A stretch of 64,000 bases of DNA from Leptoclinus maculatus (lineage: Eukaryota > Chordata > Actinopteri > Perciformes > Stichaeidae). The notes beneath the pieces are model-generated. The model ran no database searches and was not told where the DNA came from. It saw only the letters and a list, made by a program, of their open reading frames with translations. The position numbers were made by a program, and so were the translations under genes. Of the stretch, positions 1 to 13,532 are shown piece by piece. Position 1 is the stretch's first letter. Each line of letters begins with the position of its first letter. Location of the stretch: contig JAVDOI010000004.1 of assembly GCA_032191485.1 (NCBI GenBank), forward strand, positions 22,206,443 through 22,270,442, read 5' to 3'.

Positions 1-172
1 CATCATAAAGTTATTCTTTGAACAATGATGGAACTATACCTGAGTGACCCATCTTCTGGGGTGTCTTCTTAGCAGCGTGTAAAATAAAAACAGTTTCTTA
101 TGAAAACTAAAATGTAGCATTGTTTGCTGTAGTTATAAACAAATAAAAGAAACAATCCTGTTTTATATGGAA

Positions 173-228
<56 letters not shown>

Positions 229-1894
229 CTACTCAATGTTTAAGTTTTTTTTCAGAAAGATGAGAATGTCTATATATATATATATAATGTATATATACAC
301 TATATTTATCCCTTTATGGGGGACATTTTTCTCTGCATTTGACCCATCCCTGTATATAGGGAGCAGTGGGCTGCCAATGACAGGCGCCCGGGGAGCTAGG
401 GGTACAGTGTCTTGCTCAGGGACACTTCGACACATGACACGGCCCAGTCAAGGATTGAACCTTCGACCTTGCGGTTACCAGACAACCCTCTTAACCCAGG
501 GAGCCACGATCGCCCCCTTAAAAAAAAAATAAAAAAAAATAAAAAAAATAAAAATAAAAATAAAAATAAAAATAAAAAATAAAATAAAATAAAATAAAAT
601 AAAATAAAATAAAATAAAATAAAATAAAATAAAATAAAATAAAATAAAATAAAATAAAATAAAATAAAATAAAATAAAATAAAATAAAATAAAATAAAAT
701 AAAATAAAATAAAATAAAATAAAATAAAATAAAATAAAATAAAATAAAATAAAATAAAATAAAATAAAATAAAATAAAATAAAATAAAATAAAATAAAAT
801 AAAATAAAATAAAATAAAATAAAATAAAATAAAATAAAATAAAATAAAATAAAATAAAATAAAATAAAATAAAATAAAATAAAATAAAATAAAATAAAAT
901 AAAATAAAATAAAATAAAATAAAATAAAATAAAAAAGAAACTATGAACGGTTCGTTCGGTTCGTCATGCGTACCGAACCGTGAGCCTCGTACCGAACGGT
1001 TCAATACGAATACGCGTATCGTTACACCCCTAGAGATATGCGATAACATAGTTGAATATCGCGATAACGATATCACTTGCGATACACAAACAAAGTCAAA
1101 TCAAAGTGTTCTCAGTTCTTTCTTTCTGCTGCTAAAATACAACAAATTGCTTGTTCAAATAAAGTGTATTCTTTATATAAGATGCTGTCTTTCAGTGCAC
1201 CATCGCAGTCTTTCACGATGCTTTTATTGTGAAAATATGCTATATATTGTGCAGCCTTACAACCTCTTTGAACCATTCATAAAAACATGATCTGATTTTG
1301 GTATTTTGTTTCCTGGTTAAAAGCATCTCCAGAATCTAATCTAGATTAACCCTTTAAACGCTCTCTCTGGGAGCTTTATTGAATCTGTGCCGTCTGATTG
1401 ATGTGAAGAATAAACTGCCGTTTCCTCCGATAACGCTCAGAGGACGGAGATGCACGTGTTCACGTGACGGCGGATCCACTGAAGCCGGGATCAAAGCACA
1501 CAGACCGTGCCGGGTCCAAAGCCCGGGGGAGTAAAGGCCAGGGTGCACGTATGCATCCACCTCCTCCTCCTCCTCCTCCTCCTCCTCCTCTTCCTCTGCC
1601 TCACCCTCCACAGTGTTGAGCTCTGTGGGCTCACACGGGCCGCACATGCAAACAGAGAGGAAGAAACATGTGGGCTCTTCCTCCCTCCTTCCCTCCTCTC
1701 CTTCACTCCCTCCTCGCTCTGAATTCCTCCTCCTGGCCTGTTATAGATTCCCCCAAAATAATCGTCAGAGAATGAGAGGCTCAAACTCGGAGCGACAGTT
1801 TCAACAGCAGTACAACAATACAGGAACCCCCCCCCACTGTGTCCCTCTGACACCTCGGTGTTTCCTTACAAAGGCTCCACACACACATGCACAT

Positions 1895-1933
<39 letters not shown>

Positions 1934-4900
1934 AGTCCACATGCATAGGAGCACATGTGTCCCAGATGGAGCAGCATTATTTATTTAGCTGTTTGTGCAA
2001 CAGAGGAAACATCACCGCTTCACACGCCGACAGCCAGCAGGGTCACATGGGAACCTCATTTATTGGTTCCCATGTGTTATGTATGAGTTATTATACGTTT
2101 TTAATATATATATTACATATAAAATTGATCTGTGTGTCTGTAACTACTCAAAAAGTGCTGTAATTTTCACTCATGGGTGAATTTCTTCTAGAGCAGCACG
2201 CTGACGGAGGTGAGATTTATCTGGTACAAAACATACAATACATGCACAAACACACACACACACACACACACACACTCTCATATAACACTGAGGAGAAAGC
2301 ATTGACGGTAACACAAGAGCGCTCCATGAATAACTCAGGTCTGGACAGACAGCACTACTGTTCATTCTCACCAGCAGCTGCTGCGTCCGTTCTGTCCCGA
2401 CTTGAGCAGGAAACTATTTTAATAATCGATTTTTCTTAATTGCTGGTCACAGATTCTCAAATCTGTCATATATCATTGAACATTTTAGATGTTGTTGTTT
2501 TTTGGTCGGGTTAAGCAAACAATTTTAAAATGTCATCTTTGCATTTCCTCACTATTTTCAAACTATTTATTTGAAGTTAAAATAAAATGTCTGAGTCGGG
2601 GGTGAAGGGGGTAATATTCAGAGGAAAAAAAACGAAGAATTTCTGAAATAAAATTCGTATATTAACGAGAAAAAAGCTAAATTTGCTCCTAATGAGCATA
2701 AATAAATACTTATAATATTGATGTGAATTGCACATCTGGCGTCTTTGTGTGATTCATATTTATTTCTCCCTCCAATGGTTCTTTATTTCATTTTTACCTA
2801 CAATACCCTGTCGTATGATTTAATTGATTAATTGAATAAAGAAATATAACTGTTAACTGAACTCTGAATAGTCAGTGAACTCTGAACCCTGAATCAGATG
2901 TTCAAGTTAAAGTTCCTTATCTGACTCCATGAACCTTTACCTTTCTATCGTATCAGCGAGCTACGTTAGATTTGATGGCTGATGGGAGTATGGAGGTGTG
3001 CACCGAGTAAGACCTCAACATGTAAACACGGCCAGCGAGCTGTCGTCTCCTCGGCAGCCTGGCTTTGATCAGGGCCAGATCTCTCAGCGGCCCTCCGGAC
3101 CCCGTAAGCAGCGAGACGGTTCAGCACGCCTGTCTTCAGCCCTACTGTTCGGAGACAAACCCTCCCAAGACATTTTTCTTTTTGCCCTGTGCCAAGAAGC
3201 TGTTTGGCTTCAATCTGGATCCATAACCACGCCGGACGTTGTCAGATTCGGGGCTCGTAATCTTCGGCGAGATCTGTTCGTGGGCTTTGAAACCCTGCGG
3301 AGCTAATGGACTAACTGCCATTTCTAATCAACGGAGAATTGATTTCTAAGGCTTCATGGGCAGCAGCGGTCGGGACGGACGTCCAAGATGTTACAACAGA
3401 CTCACCGGGGGAGTTTTGTTCCTGCCATTAATCCACATGTCAACATACTCTTTCAAATAGAACCTGAATATTAGGCGGCAAACTAAAGTTGGGTTCTTTT
3501 CCAGAACAACTGGCACGGAGCGTTCGCACGCGTGAATAAAAGCATGAACCCATCACGTTGTGCTGAACTGACATATTCAAAATGTAAACTATATTGGGCA
3601 ACAACACTGAGGCTAAGTAGTCAAACCTTCAGTTCTTACCTTTCACAATAAAAACCCTGGACATATCACTGTTTGCCAGAGGGAACTCAAATTCACTCAT
3701 TTCACTCAAAGGAAACTCCATCAAACATCTGCTCTGGATCAACAGGACTGTGGTAGTTTGTCATCTGCCTGCAGGAATCTATTCAAAGTGTTTATTGAAA
3801 AAGTGTTGCAACTGTCGCAAATTCGTCACGCCCCCAGCGTGTAAATCTTTGTTTAAACTCGCACTTGGCGCCGTAGTGCGACCCTTCGAGTATGAACGGA
3901 GGCGTTTGTACTCTGTGAGTTGCTTTATTCTCTGAAACTCCAGAGGCTGTACAAACAAAGACTCAAGAAGACAACGAGTGTAACTCAGAGATATGAACAT
4001 AGACTGTAGGGTTAAATGTGTTATAAAGAAACAAAGGTTGAATATAAACTATTTGATTTGGCTGATAAAGATTGACTCACATGTAGATTGTTCAGACTTC
4101 CTGCTTCTAAAGCTTCTCAGAACTAATTGTACTACTTTGTATAATCCTCAGACGTGTAAATAGCGTTTTAATATAAACTAAGCTTCACACTAGATGGGAG
4201 ACAATGGAAGCATTTTGCTGAAATAGATGGTCTGTAATTTCCTCCCCTTCAAATTGATGGTGATACCAGATTGATGTTGAAAAGTATGTTCTTACAACTT
4301 TCTGTTACGTGCGAGATAATTGTTTCAGTCGACCTCATTCTGAAGGTTTCATAAGTTGTTTTCTAACTGTTGGGTTTGAACTGTCTGCGTTTCAAATAAC
4401 AAAGTAAAGTGCAGCTTGAACTGGATTTTGGGGACAAAGCAGACATGCAGTCACCGTCTGAGATTGAGGTCGTCTGGCTCTTTTTTTTTTCATTCACCTT
4501 CTTGTGGCTCTTGAGGACGGACGGAGTGACGAAGGCCTTCTCACACAGGTCGCACTTGTACTTCTTGTGGCCGTCGTGCACCACCTGGATGTGGACGTTG
4601 AGCGTGTCCTGGTGGCGTCGCACTGGTCGCACTTGAATGTCCTCTCACCTGTGGCAACAAGGACAGAGTGAACATTAGGAAGAGCCTTTTCTTCCACCTA
4701 TTGTTGCGCCTCTGAACACACAGTCATCACGCACAGCAAGAGGGAGACCCAATTTCACCGGGGCGATTGTAAGGCAAGAAAAAAGCACAAAGAGGGCTGT
4801 TTCATTGCGCCAGACAAACCCGAACAATGGTCTTTAGAAAGGTCTGGTTCTGGGTTTTCTCCAACAGGAGTCGTCCTTTACTGTGCATCTGTAGCTGACC

Positions 4901-5180
4901 ACATCCCAGGGGAAACAGAGAAACTAACCGCTCTGCCATATGTTTCATCGGAACGTCAAAATGCTTCTTTTCTTTTTTTTTTTACAGTGCAAAAAAAACA
5001 AAAAAACGCCATATTGTATTAATCATTCCACTGACAAGCACTAAAACCAGCAGACAGACACAATCTCAGCTGTTCACAGAGCGCTGCCTGATGTTTCCCT
5101 TCACGCCTCCTCCGCTCTCTGTCTCCGTACAACGGCCTCCATTGTTGGAAAGTAGTTGTTTCCATTATATGGAGATCATT

Positions 5181-5216
<36 letters not shown>

Positions 5217-5993
5217 TACAGAGGCCCGATGACGGTCAGCTCAATAAACTGGAACACCGTCGAAAGCCGAGGTCCATCGTGTTTTATTTTTTTTAATCAA
5301 ATCCAAACATTCACTTGATGATAATTAATGTCAACGACGCCCTCGCTCAAAGAGTTCATTAAGACTTGCAGCCGGGTTTCAGCCGTGCGTGAGCGCTGAT
5401 TAATTTATACACTCAGGATTGTTCTCAAGGTCCCAAAACGCAGAGAAAACCCACATAGACGAGGAGCCGAGCAGGTTTCATCTGGGAAAGAACCGCACGT
5501 ACAAACAGATTTGTTCTTCAGTCGCACGTACGAATAACTTAACAGGACTTGTTTTCTTGCATATAACGATAACGATATATATGACGATAAAGGAGGTTTT
5601 CTGGTCATTTAACAAATAAAAAGTCAATATGAAGAAACCACATGATGAAGCCTGCTTTTGATTTAAATACTTAACAAACAAAAAATTTTTTGCAAAATGA
5701 ACAAACTGACAAACAAACAAGTGAAATGATATTATGTCCAGCTGACGATGTTTACATGCATTCACACGAATACAGAGTTTAAATATACTTTCCCAGAGTT
5801 ATTAAGCATTTGTTATTACGACGTAATTGTGCACCACGACATCTGTATATATGATTTAATCACAATACGATTCAATTAAAAGAGGATAAATGATCATATT
5901 GAATTATTGCCCTACATCTAGCAAAAAGAATGAAACGCATCATTTTCCAGCAGAGATGACTGAATCGGTAGTTTAGGGTTTTCTTTGCAGTGC

Positions 5994-6062
<69 letters not shown>

Positions 6063-9000
6063 CTGCGAGGTAGAAATGATTGTTTTTGTCAATGGAGTCT
6101 GGTGGTTTTGAAGAGAGCGGAACAACAGCTTCAGTTCCCCGTCAGAAAGTTCTGTATTTATAAAAACGTATTTGAACTAATCCGTCTCATCGCTTTCCTC
6201 CCTTACAGGTGCCTTATATAGACTTTCGTAGGTTTGGATTATTCCAATAATCAAACCTCATGAACAGGTGGCGCTCATCAATTTGAAACAAGCGATTTAC
6301 GTAAAGTTTGTCCAGTTGATTTTTGTGTTTGTTGAACACTCGAACAAACAAACCTCACAGAAAGAAAGTAGGAGACGTTTAGGAAACTGAAAACGCTGCG
6401 ACATCTTTTCCTCATTGAGAGACGATCGCTCCAACACCGACTCACAAAGACGGACTCGTTCATTCAGCGTCTCTCACCTGCAGTGAAATGAACACACACT
6501 CGATCCGGCCGCCCCACATCCCGTCTAGAACCCGATACGGGTCCCGGTGTTAAATGGCCGGCCTCCTGAGAGGAAACGCCTCGAGCTTTTACAATCTCTT
6601 TGTTATCTGGCTCAGGTCGAGGGGAGAAACGTTTCCTGATTTGGACCCTGAACGCTCCCCAGTGTCTCCTCGGTGAGACGTTTGATAGAGTTATGGTGTA
6701 ATAATATTAATGGAAATATCCACAGGGGTACGGATGAGTTGGCTGGTTTTAGCTTTTAAACATTTATTCTCCTGTGAGATATGAGGGATGTAATTCTAGA
6801 TGGTTTGATCAAACTACAGGAGGGATGAAGTCATCTTTTCCAAGGTACTTCTTTAGTTATTGCACTTTATGCATACGACACCATAATAATGTGATTTGAT
6901 TTGGCATTTTTAACTTAATAATAATGACATTTTAACATTCCCTATTAAAGATATTTGTCGTGCTGTAACTGATACTCACTGTTGTGGATGAGGAGGTGGC
7001 GCTGCAGAGAGAAGGGCGTGCGGAACAGAGCTTTGCACTCCTCACACTGGAAGGGTCTCTCTTCAGAGTGGGTCTGCAGAGAGAGAGCGTGGATGAAGCT
7101 TCTTTAATGGATGTGAAGGCAGGACGAGCAGCTTCACCAGCTTTAAGTTCTAAGTGCTTCTGTTTTGTTTTTTTACCACCCCCCCCCTCCCCTCCCCTTC
7201 TCCTCAGTGAATGAACTATCTATCTGAGTGACACCTCAATCCCAAAAGTAAACATGGGGGTCCTCGGGGGGGGGGGGGGCAAAGCCAGAGACCCCACAGA
7301 AACCAGCCACCAACGAGACCCTGATTGATTACAGCCTTTCAATCAATATCTCCTCTCAGAAATCAGCCACATAGAATCGTATGAAGACTAAATCTCAGCG
7401 GGTCAATAACCCTCTGAACCTCACTGTAATATAAAGTCCTGCACCTAGAAGTAGAGAGAACTACAACATGTCTTATAACACATAATAACACAGTTAGAAT
7501 GACATTAATCATACAAAAAAATGTCTCTGACAAAAACAATGGAATCTAGAGCCTCTCCTCTCCTCTCCTCTCCTCTCTCCTCCCCTCTTCTTTCCTCTCC
7601 TCTCCTCTCCTCTCCTCTCTCCTCCTCTCCTCTCCCCTCCCCTCTCCTCTCCTCTCCCCTCCCCTCCTCTCCTCTCCTCTCCTCTCCTCTCCTCTCTCCT
7701 CCCCTCTCCTCTTCTCTCCTCTCCTCTCCTCTCCTCTCCTCTCCTCTCCTCTCTCCTCCTCTCCTCTCTCCTCTCCTCTCCTCTCCCCTCCCCTCCCCTC
7801 TCCTCTCCTCTCCTCTCCTCTCCTCTCCTCTCCTCTCCTCTCCTCTCCTCTCCTCTCCCCTCCTCTCCTCTCCTCTCCTCTCCTCTCCTCTCTGTGTTCA
7901 CTTCCTGAAGTTCAGTCAAAGTTTCTCTGATTTCTTGTCACATGACTGTTGGTCTCAGATGAATCAATCATGACGTCATAGTTTCACTGAGGAGCTCACA
8001 GTTTAATGTTTTTACACAATGTGGTTAAAGTGAACACTTTATTAGAGGAGAGGTTTATAATGATACGTGTAGAATAATAATGTTTTTGTTAAAATAACAC
8101 AATTTTAAGCTTTGTTTCGGTTGCTTTTTCTGACAGAAGCGTTTGTCGCACATGATGTGTTCAAGGACCATCTGAAAGATGAAAACCTTTACGATCCTGA
8201 CATATTTACCGGCTTCTGGCTGTGATAAACGGTGTAGTTTTGGTGCCCGTTTAAAGAAATCCCGCTGTAGGGGTTTCGGGGTTCGGAGGGTCAACGTGTG
8301 ACGTCTGCTCACCTTCTTGTGGTTCTTGTAGACGTTTCGATGGGCGAACTCTTTCCCGCACAGCTTGCATTTGTAGGGTTTGTCCTCGCTGTGGATGATC
8401 TTGTGAGCCGTCACCTGGTCCAGGCGCTTGAAGGAGCGGCTGCAGATCTCGCAGGTGTACGGTCGCTTCTCTGCATTAAAAAACAGACGCGTGGCGGTGA
8501 GCCGAGAGGACGGTTCAGAGGCGATGCCTTCAATGACCCGTCTGCTTACCCGAGTGTGTGATCATGTGACGTTTCAGCTGGTTCGTGGAAATGAACTTCT
8601 TGTCACATGCGTGGCAGTCGAGTACTTCATGAACCTACAACAAAAAAAGTAAAGAGGGAGTGTTAAAGTTTCTACTTGCTAATCATTCTTTTTAATAAAC
8701 TCAGGGCAAAGATCACGTAAAAGTCGACGGTCAACAGAAACTAAATCTTGTCCGTTTTCATTAGACTGATGTCTTCTGACAGAAAAGCAATTAAAGTGAT
8801 GAAAAGTTCCAATCCCCTCTGCTTCAGAGCAAGGCTCCAATAATTGCTCATTCAATAGCTCCCCCTCCGTACGTCTACGACAGCGAATGCTAATGCCGAG
8901 CGGCTCCTCTCGTCACGGCCGCTGCTGCAAAACGCTTGTTCAGCTAAATGATGATGATGGCACATTTAAGCTGCTTCGGAGCCAAACGAGTCATTACGGC

Positions 9001-11378
9001 AACTTTTGATTGCTCCTCTGTGAGAACGTCTGCGATGGAAGCTGTAAGAATACAATATGTGGCATATTTATTATGACACTCAGTTATTCTGAGCAGCTTT
9101 ATTAAATGTGTTACTGGGATAAATAAAAAAAATCGGATAAAAAAGTGCAAATCATTTCGGCCGTCATGAGCTCCATAATGAAGAAGCCCCACAGGAATAT
9201 TACACACGCCCATTTAGAAAGGTCTGGAAGTGGAGAACACTGACTCAGAGACGGGCTGAAGGGGTTAAACGATGCGCTGCACAACTATCACAACTTCCAG
9301 GTGACTTTACACCGTTTGGAGGAGGCTTTGTGATGAATAACGCCGGGTTGATTCATCTGGATGATAGATGATGACAAAAGAAAATGAAGGGTTCACAATC
9401 ACCAGCAGGGATAAGTAACAACAATTAACCCACGAAGAAGAAAAACACAGTTCTCTGTAGATATTCCAGCACAACTTGGACTAGATTTAATGTATTCTGG
9501 CTAATTATCTGATACAAATATCGTAATTGCATGTAAGTTTATTGACATTACTTTCAGGGTTCCCACACCTCACACACCTCACACACCTCACACACCTCAC
9601 ACACCTCACACCGGCCCGATGCGCTCAAATGAAAGGAACCAACGTAACATAGTTTGAGACACAGACGAGAGTTAGAAATGCCCGTTCCCTCGTCTCTAAA
9701 GCAGTATTTATTTGTATGTGTTTCTGGTTTTGAGAAGATTATCTTGATGATGTATCATAAACGTTCAGATTATCTTCTACAATAATCCAGAATACAACGG
9801 AGGAATCCCATTGGCTGTGACGCTAACTTCCTGCTGGACTATCCCAGTATATAATGTTTATAGTATATAAACATTGAATTTAATGAAATGGATCGGCACC
9901 GTTATCAGCGCTACCTGATCCATCTGTTTAGGTCCGTATCCGTACTGGTGCATCACTACTTTAACCTGCATCACTCCATGTAAAAGAACGTCATGTATTA
10001 GACTAGTTTGTGCACAAATGAGTGTAACCTGGAAGCTCTGTGCACATGTTCAATGATACTAACGATACGCAGCACCAACGTAAAACATAAACATATCTGT
10101 GATCCATCAATAACGGGGAGAATCCTGACGCCAACGGTTCAGACCTTATTGTCTGCCTCTTCTTTTCACGAGACCTGTGGGGGTGAGCGAGAGAAAAAGA
10201 AACCTCCCCTCTCTGCTCTTTGTCACCCAGAATGCATCAGCAACCACTCGGTCATAAAGACGGGAGCGGATCCTCCGAGATCCGATGCAAAGTATCTGGT
10301 TGCTGCCTCACCTTTCTGTGTTCCTGTAGATTCAGAGAGGACGAGCATTTTCTGTTGCATATGGTGCACGTGAGCTTCCGACGTGCGCTCCCTGGAAAGG
10401 AAAGAAAGAAAAAAAAAACGTATGAAAAATGACCAAACCTGACCTGCTGGACTGATAAAGTGAGCAATCATGACAACAATTCCAACACAATCATCACACA
10501 GCCACAGGAAAAAGAGAGAGAGCGGTAACATCACGTCTGTACTGCATCAGATACACACCTATGATGTGTTATAATCTGCTTATAAGCAGATGAATGACAC
10601 GGCAATCATTTAGCGTCCAATGAGATCGACCTTCCACAATCTATTCCGTACTGACTGCAATATAAACTAATGGTTTCCTGTTTTAAGCCCGACCATGATG
10701 TTTCCTGGTAACGATGCTGTTTAAATACCTTCCCATGAGATCAGGTTGGAATAATTATATCTATAAGCACTCATGAATATTCATAATGCAATATAACAAT
10801 AATAAAAAACAATTGAAAGCATTTTATAAAGACTTATATAAAGATCTATTATCGTAATACTTCATCACTTCTGGTCACTCGAATGTTATTGTTGCAACGA
10901 TCATAGTGTATTATAATTCTATTCTATAAATACATTATAATATTGATATAATGCATTATAGGGAAAGTAAAAATACATCTTACAACATTTTGTTCTTGCA
11001 AAGATTTAACAGTATTTGTTTCACTTTAAAGCAAACATGACCCCTCAGACTAAATTATAATATTAAAACAGATCATAATGTATTACATAATACACTGTGA
11101 TCCTTGCAATAAAAACAATGATGAGGTACGATACTTGATATTTATGATAGCTTATAACTATAATTACAAAGTGCTCAAAGCGGATTATAAAACATTATTA
11201 TGCATTAAAGACACGAGCGTCATAAAAAGAGTTACCAAAGGTTTTTTACTGGACACTCGACTCTTTTCATCATCCCACCATTTGGTCCACTTATCTGGAA
11301 CTGAATCGCATGACCCACATCTGACGAGTCTGATCCACTTCCTCCCTCGCCCACACACACACACACACACACAGACAG

Positions 11379-11411
<33 letters not shown>

Positions 11412-11433
11412 CAGACACGCACACACACACACG

Positions 11434-11472
<39 letters not shown>

Positions 11473-13474
11473 CCCTCGTCCCGACCACATTGGTGGAACA
11501 TAAAGAGCCGGATCATCAGCCTCTGAGATGAACGTCTTACTCTCGGGTTGATACTTGATTCTGGTGTGAGGCGGCTCAGATCCCCGGCTGCCCTACATCC
11601 CATCATAAATAGCTATGGAAGTCCAATTATGTAAAGGAGTGAGCCGCCCCAGAACACGCAGGTCAGCAATTATGTAGCGCGAGTAATTAGAGATGCGTCT
11701 CAACATCGCAGAGATTTTAACTGATCGAGGTCGAGTACTGTGACTGCAAGTTCCTCGAGTGCTGAGGCTGCTAACGGACGATTAACTTCATTACGTGACG
11801 TTTGGATGGAGGAAGGAAAAGAAAAGAAATAGAAATGTGTGCGAGACAGAAGAGGAGACGAACCCGTGTGAACGTTTCCTTTGTGCTTCTTCAGAGCGTC
11901 CTTGCTCTTGAATCTTTTGCCACAGCTCTCTGCTTTACAGATGAACCGGGCGTCTCCTTTACAGGCTTCCTTATGCTGTTCAAAGCTGCACACAAGACGG
12001 GACACCAGAAGAAGAGAGAGCGTTATCTAGCTGTGCGTCTTAGGAAATAAAATGGCGTGTGTACTTTGTTTTTGTTTGCAGGTGTTACCTGGATATTGAG
12101 CCGAAGGTGTTGTGGCAGAGGGAGCACTGGTGGGCTTTAGAGTCTGATGGGTCCAGTGACTCGGAACAATGCAGAACACTGGGGGAGGATTCAAAGTAAC
12201 AGATGAGGCATCAAATAGGAAATGAAACAACATCAAGGCCGATGGAGAAAGAACAGTAAATTAAATTGATAAATTAATTTAAATAATTATCAGGTTTTTC
12301 TCGAAATTAATGCCGAGGAAAAATACATTAATCTTCATTCATTTTTAATTAAATTAACTAATTAAATCTAATTAAAGTAACAGTTCGAGATTTGGAAAGA
12401 TAAATGTGTTTGATTTCTTGCGGAGGGTTAAATATAAAGCTGCAGCCAGGAGACGGTTAGCCTAGCTTAGCATAACAACTGGAAACAGAGGGGAAGAGCT
12501 ATCTTTAATCCATACAAAAGGTTAGTTTAGCTTAGCATAATGACTAAAAACAGGGGGAAATAGCTATATCTAATCTGTACAAAGGTTATTTTAGCATAAC
12601 GACTGGAAACAGAGGGGAAGAGCTAGCTGTATTCTGTGCTAAAGGTTAGTTTAGTTTAGCATTTGGTATGTAAACAGAGGGAAACAGCTGGCTTTAATCT
12701 GTAAAGAAAAAACGGTTATCTTAGCTTAGCATGAAGATTGGAAAATTGTGGATTTGTGGGTTTTATGGAGGTTTTGTATTATATGGTATCATGGCGACCA
12801 CAAGAGTTCAGGGAGAATTAAACAAACAATATATAACATTTTAAAGCTAAGGTTGATAATCTTTAAAAACACTCTTTAAAATGTTTCATTTTCTCTTTCT
12901 CAAGACAACCAACCCTTGCTTTAATCAGTGAGCTTTGAGGTGCTGGTCGGTGGATTATGTCACCATCAGACAGAGCCAGGCTAGCGGTTTCCACCTGTTT
13001 CCAAGTCTTTGCGCTAAGCTAAGCTAACCGGCTGCTGGCTCCAGCTCCACGTTGAACGGACCGACTATGCCTTTTGTGGAACCAGCAACTTCCTCTCTCT
13101 GAATGAATTGATTGTATTGATTGTATAAGAAGCAAAGAAGTGAAAACCCTTAAAGACTCAATTTCTTTACCTTCACATATAATCTAAAACCTAAATATAT
13201 GCCAAATTCGCTGTTGACACATTTCACCGTTAAGTAAAACTACATTGTTACAACGAGTTCAGTGATGGAACGGAGAACCCACTGGCGCTGCAGAGCCTGT
13301 CTGACGGGGAACTTCTTGCCACAGTTCTTGCATTTGAACTCCTTCTCCTCTGTGCTGGGCCTCTGGTGCAGACTCTGGAGGTGGGCGGCCAGGATCTCCT
13401 CACTGGGGAAGCTGCTCTCGCACAGCAAGCAGGGGTGGTCCTCCTTCTTTATTACCAGTTCTGTAGAGATGTGG

Positions 13475-13532
<58 letters not shown>

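Larger units (their letters stand above)
1..4497. other. prdm5 intron 12 (left part)
   Basis: No coding exon found on either strand. It holds a (TG)n run, a SINE, a long AAAAT array, a hAT-like terminus, (CTC)n and (CA)n runs, a hairpin and one copy of dispersed family 1. About 2998-3450 is noticeably more GC-rich than its surroundings, with an open plus-strand frame of 102 codons, but I recognise nothing in it. Confidence 0.6.
4649..6979. other. prdm5 intron 11
   Basis: 2.3 kb with no coding signal. Two TG microsatellites; otherwise AT-rich unique-looking sequence. Confidence 0.75.

Noticed and set aside
167..1076. Long open frames with Cys-Val or Phe-Ile-Leu periodicity
   Set aside because: They are translations of (TG)n and (AAAAT)n arrays, not proteins.
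2998..3306. Plus-strand open frame of 102 codons in GC-rich island
   Set aside because: No protein family recognised and no zinc-finger pattern that would make it a missing prdm5 exon on minus.
7509..7973. Two open frames of 136 and 150 codons on opposite strands
   Set aside because: Both are translations of the homopyrimidine/homopurine tract in a prdm5 intron.
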